Positions 53,480 through 62,144 of a stretch of 64,000 nucleotides of DNA are shown here, in pieces. The translations under genes were made by a program, and so were the position numbers. Each line of letters starts with the position of its first letter. The stretch's first letter is position 1. The stretch comes from Roseovarius marisflavi (GTDB taxonomy: Bacteria; Pseudomonadota; Alphaproteobacteria; Rhodobacterales; Rhodobacteraceae). The notes under the pieces are model-generated. The model saw only the letters and a program-made list of their open reading frames with translations. It did not search any database and had not been told where the DNA came from. The DNA is taken from contig NZ_FRBN01000014.1 in the NCBI RefSeq assembly GCF_900142625.1, forward strand, positions 1-64,000. Reading direction: 5' to 3'.

Positions 53480-53482
53480 GAC

Positions 53483-54091
53483 TTAAAACTCCACCCCGAT
53501 CTGCGCCTTGATGCCGGATCGGAAGGGATGCTTGATAAGCTCCATTTCGGTCACAAGATCGGCGATCTCGATCAGTTCGTCCTTGGCGTTGCGCCCGGTC
53601 AGAACCACATGCGTCATATGCGGTTTTTCCTCGACCAGAAATTCCACCACCTCGTTGATATCAAGATAATCATAGCGCAGGGCGATGTTGATTTCGTCGA
53701 GAAGCACCATCTTGTTGGCCTCGTCGCGGATCAGGTCCTTGGCCTTTTCCCAGGCGGCCTTGGCCATTTCGATATCGCGGTCGCGGTCCTGGGTTTCCCA
53801 GGTAAAGCCTTCGCCCATGGTGTGAAACGAGCAGATGTCCTGGAACTTGTCTAGGATCATGTCGCGCTCGCCGGTGCTCATGCCACCCTTGATGAACTGC
53901 ACCACGGCGCATTGCATGCCATGCGCGATACAGCGAAAAATCATCCCGAAGGCGGCCGAGGATTTGCCCTTGCCCTTGCCGGTATGCACGATGATCAGGC
54001 CTTTTTCATCGGTCTTGGTGGCCATAATCTTGTCGCGGGCGGCTTTTTTTTTGGCCATCTTCATTGCGTGGCGGTCGCTGTCGGGGGTCAT
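53483..54091 (-). CDS. cobO: Cob(I)alamin adenosyltransferase (CobO/BtuR type)
   Basis: The 202-residue enzyme transfers the adenosyl group of ATP to corrinoid cobalt. The P-loop HTGKGKGKSSAAFG (about 36-49), the FIKGGMSTGE segment and VLLDEINIALRYDYLD match the family, and the length is typical. It begins 18 bases after lrgB and is followed by the Lin0512 pair. Confidence 0.95.
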   Translation of the reverse strand: MTPDSDRHAMKMAKKKAARDKIMATKTDEKGLIIVHTGKGKGKSSAAFGMIFRCIAHGMQCAVVQFIKGGMSTGERDMILDKFQDICSFHTMGEGFTWETQDRDRDIEMAKAAWEKAKDLIRDEANKMVLLDEINIALRYDYLDINEVVEFLVEEKPHMTHVVLTGRNAKDELIEIADLVTEMELIKHPFRSGIKAQIGVEF

Positions 54092-54109
54092 GGCTCGGCT
54101 CCTTGGACG

Positions 54110-54826
54110 TTAGAGGAATAGGGACAACACATAAGGCGCAATCAGGGCGGTTAGCAAGGCATTGAGGCCCATACCGATGCCCGCAAAGGCGCCTGCGGTC
54201 TCGTTCACTTGAAAGGCACGGGCGGTGCCGATGCCATGCGCGCTTACCCCGACGGCAAAGCCGCGTGCGCGCCAGTCGCGGATGCGAAGGGCGTTCATCA
54301 GCGGCGTCACGATCACCGCGCCGATAATGCCGGTCAGGATCACGAGGGCGGCGGTCAGAGTGGGCAGGCCGCCAAGTTGCTCGGAAATGCCGATCGCCAC
54401 CGGCGCGGTGGTGGATTTCGGCGCGAGTGAGGCCAGTTGCGCGCCCTCGACCCCAAGTGCCTGAGCGATCCAGAGCGCCGAGGCGATGGCCGTCACCGAG
54501 CCCACAACAAGCGCGCCAAGCATCGGCACAAGCGCGCGGCGCACAAGGTGCAGGTTGCTGTAAAGCGGGCCTGCAAGCGCCACGGTGGCAGGGCCAAGCA
54601 GGAAATGCACGAATTGCGCGCCCTCGAAATAGGTCTGATAGGGCGTGCCCGTGCCCCAGAGGATGCCTGCCAAAAGGATCATCGCCACCAGCACCGGGTT
54701 GACCAGAGGGTTGCCGTGACTGGCGCGAAAGGCCGCGTCGCCGATGACATAGGCGACCAGCGTGGCGGTCAGCCATAGGAGCGGCTCTTCGCTGAGGTAA
54801 GACCAGATTTCGGGCAGCGAGGTCAT
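54110..54826 (-). CDS. lrgB: LrgB-family membrane protein
   Basis: The 238-residue protein has about eight membrane segments and LrgB signatures (PLYSNLHLVRRALVPMLGAL, LAPKSTTAPVAIGISEQLGG, FAVGVSAHGIGTARAFQVNETAGAF). LrgAB/CidAB systems resemble holins and influence autolysis or, in some organisms, export of small acids such as pyruvate or glycolate. Its ATG overlaps the lrgA stop. Confidence 0.92.
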   Translation of the reverse strand: MTSLPEIWSYLSEEPLLWLTATLVAYVIGDAAFRASHGNPLVNPVLVAMILLAGILWGTGTPYQTYFEGAQFVHFLLGPATVALAGPLYSNLHLVRRALVPMLGALVVGSVTAIASALWIAQALGVEGAQLASLAPKSTTAPVAIGISEQLGGLPTLTAALVILTGIIGAVIVTPLMNALRIRDWRARGFAVGVSAHGIGTARAFQVNETAGAFAGIGMGLNALLTALIAPYVLSLFL

Positions 54827-55182
54827 GGCCGGTCCTCGCGCGATCCGGTCAGCCGGGCGAGGCCCACGAAGGTAAGCGCACCCGCCGCAAGCGCCAGTGC
54901 GGTGCTGAGCACAAGCGCCGTCATCATCGCCACACCGCTCTGGCCCAGGGCCTCGGCATGGCTGATCACGCCGACACCGGCGGGCACAAACAAAAGTGAC
55001 AGATGCGCCAGCAGGCCCTTGGTCGTCTCAAGCATGCGCGCGGCCAGTTTTGGCAGGGTCATGAAGCTGGCCAACAAGAGCGCCATCCCGATCACCGGGC
55101 CGGGCACCGGCAGGGCCAAGGCGCGCGACGTCACCTCGCCGACAAGCTGAAAGGCAAGGATGAGGGCAAAGTTGAGAACCAT
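54823..55182 (-). CDS. lrgA: LrgA/CidA-family holin-like protein
   Basis: The 119-residue protein has four predicted helices and the family core LPVPGPVIGMALLLASF with LSLLFVPAGVGVISH. The start MVLNFAL at 55182 fits the family N-terminus; the frame remains open further upstream without similarity. It is translationally coupled to lrgB by a four-base overlap. Confidence 0.9.
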   Translation of the reverse strand: MVLNFALILAFQLVGEVTSRALALPVPGPVIGMALLLASFMTLPKLAARMLETTKGLLAHLSLLFVPAGVGVISHAEALGQSGVAMMTALVLSTALALAAGALTFVGLARLTGSREDRP

Positions 55183-55304
55183 GATCGTGGCTTTCTTGTC
55201 CGGAGGTATCCGACCAGCATAGGGCGTGGGAAGGGGAAGAAAAGTGCCCATCTTTCGGCAGGTGCTAAGACCCTGTTAACCATTATGACCGCAGTCTTGG
55301 CGCC

Positions 55305-55688
55305 ATGCGAATGATCTTTTGGCTCTTCCTGCCGTTTCTGGCCGCCTGCAACACGCCGGGATATGAATTCCGCGGGATTGATCCAGTGCGCGTGAGCATC
55401 GGCAAAAGCACCTTTGATGTGCGCGTTGATGGCACCTATGCCCAGGCGATCCGCATCAACCCCGAATGGGCGCCGCGGTTCGAGGCGGTTGCGCCGCGCG
55501 GGGCGATGGCGATGCAGAAGGTCAGCGGCTGCAAGGTGGCGCGGCTTTGGGGCGATCAGGCGGTGATGCTGGCGCGGCTCGATTGCGGGGCTGGCGTGCC
55601 GCCTTTGCTGCCGGGGCGTGCTTATGAGTGTGAGCTTGAGCATATCCATGGCGGTTATGGCGATCTGATCTGTTTGCCACGTCTTTAG
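55305..55688 (+). CDS. Small lipoprotein of unknown function
   Basis: The 127-residue protein has a lipoprotein signal with lipobox LAAC, so Cys15 should be lipidated. The rest (EFRGIDPVRVSIGKSTFDVRVDGTYAQAIRIN...) looks like a compact beta domain with four further cysteines. It stands alone on the plus strand. Similar small lipoproteins are common in Rhodobacterales, but I cannot name a function. Confidence 0.75.
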   Translation: MRMIFWLFLPFLAACNTPGYEFRGIDPVRVSIGKSTFDVRVDGTYAQAIRINPEWAPRFEAVAPRGAMAMQKVSGCKVARLWGDQAVMLARLDCGAGVPPLLPGRAYECELEHIHGGYGDLICLPRL

Positions 55689-56189
55689 GGCCCTGCCGCC
55701 CCCTTGGCGGGACGCCCACCCACCCACCCCGTCCCGCCAAGGGGGCGGATCATGGTGATGCTGGTCGGGCGACCATATCCGGGATGCGCCGATTCGGCGG
55801 TCCGCCGAAAGCCGAGTGCGGTAAAGACGGCGTGGTTTTCCACCAACTCGATCCGGGTTTCCAGCGTCACACTGTTCAGGCCCAGTTGAGCGGCTCGGTG
55901 CGACGCGTGGTTGATCAGCGCGCGCGCCAGCCCCGTGCCTTTCACTTTCGACAGCCAGTTTGCCAAGATAGAGCGTGTCGGGCTTTGGGGACAGAATCAT
56001 GCAGGCGATGGAGCACTGTTGATCCTCAATGGCCCAAATCTCGCTATTTCCGGCCATCTCCCTCAACCCATCAACCGTCAGCCGACTCAATGACGAAGGC
56101 GGATCAATCCGCCCCTGCATGTAGGAAAAGCATTGCGTCAGATGGGCATGCAGCGCCGCAAAATCATCGTTCGATCCGTACCTACGCAT
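55685..56189 (-). pseudogene. GNAT acetyltransferase gene with a one-base frameshift
   Basis: The first frame (from 56189) encodes MRRYGSNDDFAALHAHLTQCF through to TLYLGKLAVES. The acetyl-CoA binding part then continues in the next frame as VKGTGLARALINHASHRAAQLG...VFTALGFRRT. The switch lies near 55946-55950, where one extra A in a GAAAGTG run (minus strand) explains it. Both halves together give a normal GNAT of about 155 residues. It may be a recent pseudogene or a sequencing error. The last codons run into a 19-base inverted repeat. Confidence 0.75.
55696..55748. repeat. 19-base perfect inverted repeat with CCCA-repeat loop
   Basis: Arms 55696-55714 and 55730-55748 are perfectly complementary over 19 bases around a loop made of CCCA repeats. 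It lies just after the lipoprotein stop, at the convergent end of the GNAT gene, and probably ends transcription in both directions. Confidence 0.75.
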
Positions 56190-56218
56190 AGAGCCGTCCT
56201 TTCCCGCGACGCCGCCTG

Positions 56219-59200
56219 TCAGGGCGGGGGAGCACCCCGGCGCGCCGCCTCGATCCGGGTGCGCGCCGAGTTTGAACGCGGCAGCCAGAGCCCCCGATCA
56301 ATCGACTCGGCCAGCCGTTCAGCCATCTCGCGCAGGGCCGGTGCGTTGTGTTCTGCAATGAACTCCCGCGTGTCATCATCTTCCAGAAAGGCGGCCTCGA
56401 CCAGATCGAAATGATGCCCGCGCACCGCGCCCGTCGTGGCCGCAAAGGCAAAGAGATAATCCACCGTCGCCGCCATCTCGAAGGCGCCTTTATAGCCGTG
56501 GCGCTTGACACCTTCGATCCATTTTGGGTTGACCACCCGGCTGCGTACAACGCGGCCGATCTCATCCTCAAGGGTGCGGATGACCGGGCGTTCGGGGCGG
56601 GAATGGTCATTGTGATAGATCGGGCGGTCGCGCCCCTGAAGGGTGCTAACGGCGGCGGCAGCTCCGCCTTCGAATTGGTAATAATCGTCGCTATCAAGGA
56701 TGTCGTGTTCACGGTTGTCCTGATTTTGCACGATGGCCTCGGTCTGGCGCAGGCGGGTTTCAAACCCCTCGCGGTCACGGCGTCCCTCGTCGGCGCTGCC
56801 ATAGGCATAGCTGCCCCATTCAAGATAGGCCTCGGCCAGGTCGGATTTGTCGGACCAGAGCCGTTCGTCGATCATCGCCTGAAGCCCGGCGCCATAAGCC
56901 CCCGGTTTCGCGCCATAGACCCGCGCCTGCGCTCCTTCTGTTCGCGCGCGGGCCGCCGCCGGATTAAGGTCATCCGGTTCGTCGAGCGCCATAACGGCGC
57001 GCGCGGCCGAATCCACAAGGGCGATAAGCTGGGGGAATGCGTCGCGGAAAAAGCCTGAAATGCGCAGGGTGACATCGACACGAGGGCGCCCCAGAACGCC
57101 CTGCGGGAGGATTTCAAACCCGGTCACGCGGCGGTTGGCTGCATCCCATTTCGGCTTGACCCCCATGAGGGCAAGCGCCTGCGCGATATCATCGCCGCCG
57201 GTGCGCATATTGGCCGTGCCCCAGGCCGTCAAAAGCAGGCTTCGCGGCCAGTCGCCATGAGTCTGCAGGTGCTTTTCTATCAGCAGGTTTGCTGATTTCC
57301 ACCCCAAGGCCCAGGCGGTCGGTGTCGGTACGGCGCGGCTGTCGACGGAAAAGAAATTGTGCCCGGTTGGAAGGACATCCAGACGTCCCCGCGTGGGTGC
57401 GCCGGATGGCGCCGGGGCGACGAACTGCCCTGAAAGGGCGGTGAGAAGGCCCGCCCCTTCGCCCGGCCCACAGGCGCGCAGGGTTGGGCGGACATTGGTC
57501 TCGGCATGCTCCAGAACCGCGCGGCTTGCCGCCCCTTGCGGGGGCGTCGCGCCATCCAAAAGCTGCGAGGCCAGCTCTTCGAGCCGCTCAACCGTGTCGC
57601 CGTTGCTGCGCCACGCGCCCGGCGCGGCCTCCGCCAGAACCTGCGGCTTTCCCCCTGTCCAGGGCGCGGCCATGTCGCAATCAAGTGGGTCAAAGGCAAG
57701 GTCAAGGTCCTTGGCCAAGGCACGAATGATCGAGGCATCGCCGCCCATTGCCTGATTCCGCGGTACCCTGAGCAGCGCCTGCAACAGATCGCGTTCCTGC
57801 CGCCCGGTCGGGGATTGGCCGAAAACATGCAAGCCATCGCGAATTTGTGCCTCTTTCAGCTCGCAAAGATAGGCATCGAGCTTGGCGAGATCGCTGTCCT
57901 CATCGGCCCCCTGCATGCCAACGTCCTTGTCCAGCCCGGTGGCCGAACTCAGCGTCAGGATTTCGCGACGCAGATGCGCAATGCGGCGCGGATCAATGCC
58001 CGCGGCCTCGTAATATTCATCGACCAGGGCCTCGAGATCGCGCAGCGGCCCATAGGTTTCGGCGCGGGTCAGCGGCGGGGTCAGGTGGTCGATGATCACC
58101 GCCTGCGCGCGGCGCTTCGCCTGTGTTCCCTCGCCGGGGTCGTTGACAATAAACGGATAGATATGCGGCATCGGCCCAAGCACCGCCTCGGGCCAGCACT
58201 CCTGACTCAGCGCAAGCGCCTTGCCGGGCAGCCATTCAAGATTGCCGTGTTTGCCCATATGCACGATGGCATGTGCGCCGAATTGATGGCGCAGCCAGAA
58301 ATAAAACGCCAGATAGTTGTGCGGCGGCACCAGATCGGGCGAATGATAGGTGTCTGTCGGGTCGATGTTATAGCCGCGCGCTGGCTGCACGCCGACAACG
58401 ACATTGCCGAATTCCAGAACTGAGAGGCTGAAGTGCCCGCAATCGACCGCGCCGGGGGTGAAGAACGGATCGGCCTCGGGCGCCCCCCATCTGGCCTCGA
58501 CCGCTTCGCGCAGCGCCCAGGGCAGACGACCATATTCGATCTGGTACTCGGCCATCGAGAGGGTTACGCCGCCCTGTCGCTCGGCGCGGTCGGTCAGCCA
58601 ATTTGTCGGTCCCGCCATCACCGCCCGCATCAGGGCATCGCTATCCGCCGGGGCATTCGTGACCCGATACCCGGCTTCGGCCAAAAGGCCGAGCGCATGC
58701 ACGGTGGCGGCAGGCGTATCAAGACCAACGCCATTGGCCAGCCGCCCATCCTTGTTGGGGTAATTGGCGAGAATCAGGGCAACGCGGCGCTCGGGCGCCG
58801 GTGCATGGCGCAGTCGTGCCCAGTTCAGCGCGAGCTGTGCCACGAATTCCACCCGATCACCCTGCGCGCGATAGGTGGCGATGGGGCATTCGGTGGCTTC
58901 GTCAAAGAAGGCCTCGCCCTTGAAGCTGATGGCGCGGCTCAGGATGCGACCGTCAACTTCGGGCAGGGCGACATTCATAGCGATGTCGCGCCCCGATAGC
59001 CCGCTAAGCCCATCGGCCCAGGTCTCTTCGCTGGACCCGGCAAGCACCACTTGAAAGACTGGCGCAGAATTGGCGGCGGGCATGGTGAGCGGATTCATCG
59101 GGCTGTCACCGCCAGCATGCGGCGAGCCGACGGCAAAAGAGGTGCAATTCAGGATCACAGACGGCGGGGCCTCGGTGAACAGATACTCAAGCGTGGCGGT

Positions 59201-59935
59201 CGAAACCGGGTCTTTCAGGGACGCGACGAAAACCGGCAGCGGATTGAGCCCCGCGCGCAGCAGAGATTTGACCAGACGGTTGATCGGATTAAGGCCCGCC
59301 CCCTGCACCAGAGCGCGGTAAAAGATGACCGGCACGACGGGTTGATCGTCGCTCCAACTGTCGCGCGCGGCGTCAAGGCCGGCCACGCCTGCGCCGGGCC
59401 AATAGACGCCCGCGCGCAAGAGCGGGCTTGCCGCGGCGGGTTTCTCACAGTGCTCGATCATCGACCTGGCGTAACTTAGAAAATTCGTCGAATTTTCTGG
59501 GCCGCCTTCGACCAGATAGGCCCAGAGGGCATCATAGTCCTCATCAGCCACCGTCGAGAGGCCGCGCAAATCCGCGTCGGGTTTGTCATCACCGGGCAAG
59601 AGCGCAAGCGGCACGCCCGCCTCGTGACAGCGCGCGGCAAATTGTTCGGCGCCGTATTTCCAATAGCCGGTGCCGCCCAGGACCCGCGCAATCACCAGCC
59701 GCGATTTGGTGGCGCAATTGTCCAGGTGCAAATCGACCGACATCGGGTGTTGCAGATGGGTGAGATTGGCCAGCCGCAAACTCGGCGGATCAGCCATTTC
59801 GCCGCGCGCCCCACTGAGCGCCGCAAGCTCTGTATCGGCGGCAGAGACAAAGACGACATCGGCCGGACTTTGGCCCAGATCGACGGGTTCTGTGCCATCA
59901 TCAATGGCTCCGGGGGTGGCTGCAAGAAGGTGCAT
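56219..59935 (-). CDS. cobN: Aerobic cobaltochelatase large subunit
   Basis: The 1238-residue protein is CobN, which with CobS and CobT inserts cobalt into hydrogenobyrinic acid diamide using ATP. The start MHLLAATPGAIDDGTEPVDLGQSPADVV is the family N-terminus; an ATG 51 bases upstream lacks similarity. Typical blocks are LANYPNKDGRLANGVGLDTPAAT, HMGKHGNLEWLPGKALALS, TGHNFFSVDSRAVPTPTAW and the C-terminal KHGYKGAFEMAATVDYLFAFAATTG. Cobalt supply genes lie just upstream. An internal palindrome matches the core of the dispersed repeat. Confidence 0.95.
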   Translation of the reverse strand: MHLLAATPGAIDDGTEPVDLGQSPADVVFVSAADTELAALSGARGEMADPPSLRLANLTHLQHPMSVDLHLDNCATKSRLVIARVLGGTGYWKYGAEQFAARCHEAGVPLALLPGDDKPDADLRGLSTVADEDYDALWAYLVEGGPENSTNFLSYARSMIEHCEKPAAASPLLRAGVYWPGAGVAGLDAARDSWSDDQPVVPVIFYRALVQGAGLNPINRLVKSLLRAGLNPLPVFVASLKDPVSTATLEYLFTEAPPSVILNCTSFAVGSPHAGGDSPMNPLTMPAANSAPVFQVVLAGSSEETWADGLSGLSGRDIAMNVALPEVDGRILSRAISFKGEAFFDEATECPIATYRAQGDRVEFVAQLALNWARLRHAPAPERRVALILANYPNKDGRLANGVGLDTPAATVHALGLLAEAGYRVTNAPADSDALMRAVMAGPTNWLTDRAERQGGVTLSMAEYQIEYGRLPWALREAVEARWGAPEADPFFTPGAVDCGHFSLSVLEFGNVVVGVQPARGYNIDPTDTYHSPDLVPPHNYLAFYFWLRHQFGAHAIVHMGKHGNLEWLPGKALALSQECWPEAVLGPMPHIYPFIVNDPGEGTQAKRRAQAVIIDHLTPPLTRAETYGPLRDLEALVDEYYEAAGIDPRRIAHLRREILTLSSATGLDKDVGMQGADEDSDLAKLDAYLCELKEAQIRDGLHVFGQSPTGRQERDLLQALLRVPRNQAMGGDASIIRALAKDLDLAFDPLDCDMAAPWTGGKPQVLAEAAPGAWRSNGDTVERLEELASQLLDGATPPQGAASRAVLEHAETNVRPTLRACGPGEGAGLLTALSGQFVAPAPSGAPTRGRLDVLPTGHNFFSVDSRAVPTPTAWALGWKSANLLIEKHLQTHGDWPRSLLLTAWGTANMRTGGDDIAQALALMGVKPKWDAANRRVTGFEILPQGVLGRPRVDVTLRISGFFRDAFPQLIALVDSAARAVMALDEPDDLNPAAARARTEGAQARVYGAKPGAYGAGLQAMIDERLWSDKSDLAEAYLEWGSYAYGSADEGRRDREGFETRLRQTEAIVQNQDNREHDILDSDDYYQFEGGAAAAVSTLQGRDRPIYHNDHSRPERPVIRTLEDEIGRVVRSRVVNPKWIEGVKRHGYKGAFEMAATVDYLFAFAATTGAVRGHHFDLVEAAFLEDDDTREFIAEHNAPALREMAERLAESIDRGLWLPRSNSARTRIEAARRGAPPP
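59478..59498. repeat. Dispersed-repeat palindrome inside cobN
   Basis: The palindrome GAAAATTCG-T-CGAATTTTC, extended by one base each side, matches the core of copy A (20580-20600) in 20 of 21 positions. Here it encodes ENSTNFLS in frame in CobN. Confidence 0.6.
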
Positions 59936-60027
59936 CAGGCGGTTCCAGCTTGATTGAGGGGGCAGATTGCGGCAATAGACCTGCAACGGCTGCGAATGGA
60001 GTGGCCTCTGGCCGAAAGGGCAAGATC

Positions 60028-60195
60028 ATGGAAAAGAACAAAGCGCTTGGCGCCGCCAAAAAAGGCAACAGAACCCCCCGCCACAAAGAGCACAATCAGC
60101 CCGGTGGTCCGAAAAACCCCTTTGGCAATCGCCCAACCAAGGAAGAGCTGATTGCCAAGCTGAAAGAGCAGGCGGAAAAGAACAAATCCGAATAG
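60028..60195 (+). CDS. Small basic hypothetical protein
   Basis: The 55-residue protein (MEKNKALGAAKKGNRTPRHKEHN...) is Lys/Arg-rich with an amphipathic C-terminal helix (PTKEELIAKLKEQAEK). An AAAGGG site lies 7 bases before the ATG. It lies in the gap opposite the cobN start and ends two bases from the convergent GNAT gene, so it is not a shadow of either. It is hydrophilic without cysteines; a nucleic-acid or ribosome role is possible but unproven. Confidence 0.6.
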   Translation: MEKNKALGAAKKGNRTPRHKEHNQPGGPKNPFGNRPTKEELIAKLKEQAEKNKSE

Positions 60196-60197
60196 GC

Positions 60198-60647
60198 TCA
60201 TAGGGCCTTTTCCATAAAAATCGACGATGGCGCCTCGGGATAGGCGCCGAACGGGCCGCATGTGACATAGCCGTGGCGCGCATAGAGCCTGTGCGCGGCA
60301 TAGAGCACATTGCCGGTTTCAAGCCGCAAGATCGGCAATTCAAGCGCGCGGGCCTCGTCTTCGATCTGGCGCAGGATCGCATCCGCCACGCCTTTGCCGC
60401 GCGCGGCCTCATCCACGAACATGGATTTCACCTCGCCGTACCCGTCCTTGAGGGCAAGCGCGCCGGTGCCGACGATCCTGCCATCAATCCGTGCGGTAAA
60501 GAACCGGATGTCGTCGGTGCAAAGCTCTTCAATATCGAGGAAAAAGTTATCCTCGGGCGGGAAAAGCGATTGCATCAACGCGTGGCTGGCCCGCAAAAGC
60601 GCGCTTGCCTCCGGGTCTTTCGGGCTGGTGGGCGCGACGATGATCAT
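60198..60647 (-). CDS. GNAT-family N-acetyltransferase
   Basis: The 149-residue protein has the GNAT acetyl-CoA motif EVKSMFVDEAARGKGVADAILRQIEDEARAL (about 72-102) and an N-terminal ELCTDDIRFFTARIDGRIVGTGAL. The ATG overlaps the cobW stop by four bases, so it is coupled to cobW. The substrate is unknown; PhnO/ElaA-like acyltransferases look similar. Confidence 0.87.
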   Translation of the reverse strand: MIIVAPTSPKDPEASALLRASHALMQSLFPPEDNFFLDIEELCTDDIRFFTARIDGRIVGTGALALKDGYGEVKSMFVDEAARGKGVADAILRQIEDEARALELPILRLETGNVLYAAHRLYARHGYVTCGPFGAYPEAPSSIFMEKAL

Positions 60648-61738
60648 GCACAGAGCGCGGCTTCGATGGCGGCGCGGTCAAGTCCGGCCTGACCGATCAC
60701 CACAAGCCGGGTTTCACGCGGCGCTGTGCCAAACGGCTGATCGAAATAGGTGTCGACGCGCGGCCCAACGGCTTGCAATGTCAGGCGCATCGGCTTGCCG
60801 GTGACGGCGGCAAAGCCCTTGAGGCGCAGGATGTCATGGGCGCGGATCACATCAGCGACCTGAGCCGCAAATCCCGCAGGATCGGCGATTTCGCTCCGGC
60901 TGACAACAAAGCTTTCAAAGGCGTCGTGGTCATGGTCGTGATGATGGCGGTCGTGATCATGATCGTCGTCATCGTGGTGATCGTCGTCGTGGTCATCGTC
61001 ATGATCGTGGTGATGATGGTGAAGCTCATGGCGGCTTTCCATATCGCCCTCGGCACCGATGCCCTGACCCAGGAGCACGTCAATCGGCAAGGCGCCCATG
61101 GTCGATGTGACCACCTGAACGCCATCGCGGCTGTCGCTGCGAAGGCGGGTCACAAGGGCCGTCATTTCACCCGCATCCAGAAGATCGGATTTGTTGATTA
61201 CGATCATATCGGCACAGGCCATCTGATCCTCGAACAGCTCGGAGAGCGGCGTTTCGTGGTCAAGGTTCTCGTCAAGCTTGCGCTGTGCATCCACGGCGGC
61301 GACGTCATGGGCAAAGCGGCCTTCGGTGACGGCCTTGCCATCAACCACGGTGACCACGCCGTCGACGGTGACTCGGGTCGAGATTTCGGGCCAGTTGAAG
61401 GCGCGCACAAGCGGTTGCGGCAGGGCCAGCCCGCTGGTCTCGATCACGATGTGATCGGGCGCATTTTCGCGATCCAGCAGCTTTTGCATGGTCGGGATGA
61501 AATCCTCGGCGACGGTGCAACAGATACAGCCATTGCTGAGCTCCATCACGTCATCCTCGGCGCAGCCCTCGATGCCACAGCCCTTGAGGATATCGCCATC
61601 AACCCCAAGATCACCGAATTCGTTGATGATCAGGGCGATACGCCGACCGCCTGCGTTCTGCAGCATGTGGCGGATGAGCGTGGTCTTGCCGGCACCCAGA
61701 AAGCCGGTCACGACGGTGGCGGGGATTTTTGCGGACAT
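60644..61738 (-). CDS. cobW: CobW-family GTP-dependent metal chaperone
   Basis: The 364-residue protein is a COG0523 GTPase with P-loop GFLGAGKTTL (about 12-21), the metal motif Cys71-Ile-Cys73-Cys74 in NGCICCT, and NKSDLL. A loop of about 40 residues (about 235-275) is almost all His and Asp (HHHHHDHDDDHDDD and onwards), encoded by a CAT/GAC-rich run at about 60926-61035. The C-terminal CobW_C domain follows. It is proposed to deliver cobalt to CobNST. The ATG at 61738 has an AAGGAG site. Confidence 0.94.
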   Translation of the reverse strand: MSAKIPATVVTGFLGAGKTTLIRHMLQNAGGRRIALIINEFGDLGVDGDILKGCGIEGCAEDDVMELSNGCICCTVAEDFIPTMQKLLDRENAPDHIVIETSGLALPQPLVRAFNWPEISTRVTVDGVVTVVDGKAVTEGRFAHDVAAVDAQRKLDENLDHETPLSELFEDQMACADMIVINKSDLLDAGEMTALVTRLRSDSRDGVQVVTSTMGALPIDVLLGQGIGAEGDMESRHELHHHHHDHDDDHDDDHHDDDDHDHDRHHHDHDHDAFESFVVSRSEIADPAGFAAQVADVIRAHDILRLKGFAAVTGKPMRLTLQAVGPRVDTYFDQPFGTAPRETRLVVIGQAGLDRAAIEAALCA

Positions 61739-61810
61739 AATCAAAAGCTCCTTGAAAGGCTTGCGTTGGGGCGGGCAACCGGCCTAATCCCGGAACAAAG
61801 GGGATCGGCG

Positions 61811-62140
61811 ATGATGCACCGGATTGTGGTTTGTTCTACATGTGATGGCACGGATGGTAAAAGCTTTGCTGCGGCCTTGCGCGCGGCCTTGGCCGAGCGC
61901 GCCATGGCCTTCGAGGTGCAGGACCACGAGTGCATGTCAAATTGCGGACGCCCGTTGAGTGTTGCGTTCTCGGCGCCGGGCAAGGCGACGTATCTTTTCG
62001 GCGATATCGACACGACCCGCGATCTGGCCGACACATTGGCCTTTGCGACGCTGTATGCGGGTTGCGCCGATGGCTGGATCGAGGATGCGCGCGCCGCCGG
62101 GCGGCTGCGCCATTGTCTTGTGGGGCGTGTCCCGGCCTGA
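61811..62140 (+). CDS. DUF1636 metal-binding protein
   Basis: The 109-residue protein has two cysteine pairs, VCSTCDG (near residue 9) and CMSNCGRP (about 41-48), in a thioredoxin-like ferredoxin layout typical of DUF1636. Members occur in cobalamin gene clusters. It is divergent from cobW with only 72 bases between. An ATG at 61814 is a possible alternative start. A role in cobalt or B12 metabolism is inferred from the family's usual neighbours. Confidence 0.82.
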   Translation: MMHRIVVCSTCDGTDGKSFAAALRAALAERAMAFEVQDHECMSNCGRPLSVAFSAPGKATYLFGDIDTTRDLADTLAFATLYAGCADGWIEDARAAGRLRHCLVGRVPA

Positions 62141-62144
62141 GGGG

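Noticed and set aside
60926..61035. Low-complexity CAT/GAC-rich run considered as a satellite.
   Set aside because: It encodes the His/Asp loop typical of CobW proteins.
60773..61810. Long plus-strand frame leading into the DUF1636 gene.
   Set aside because: It is antisense to cobW; only the part from 61811 matches a family and has a sensible start.
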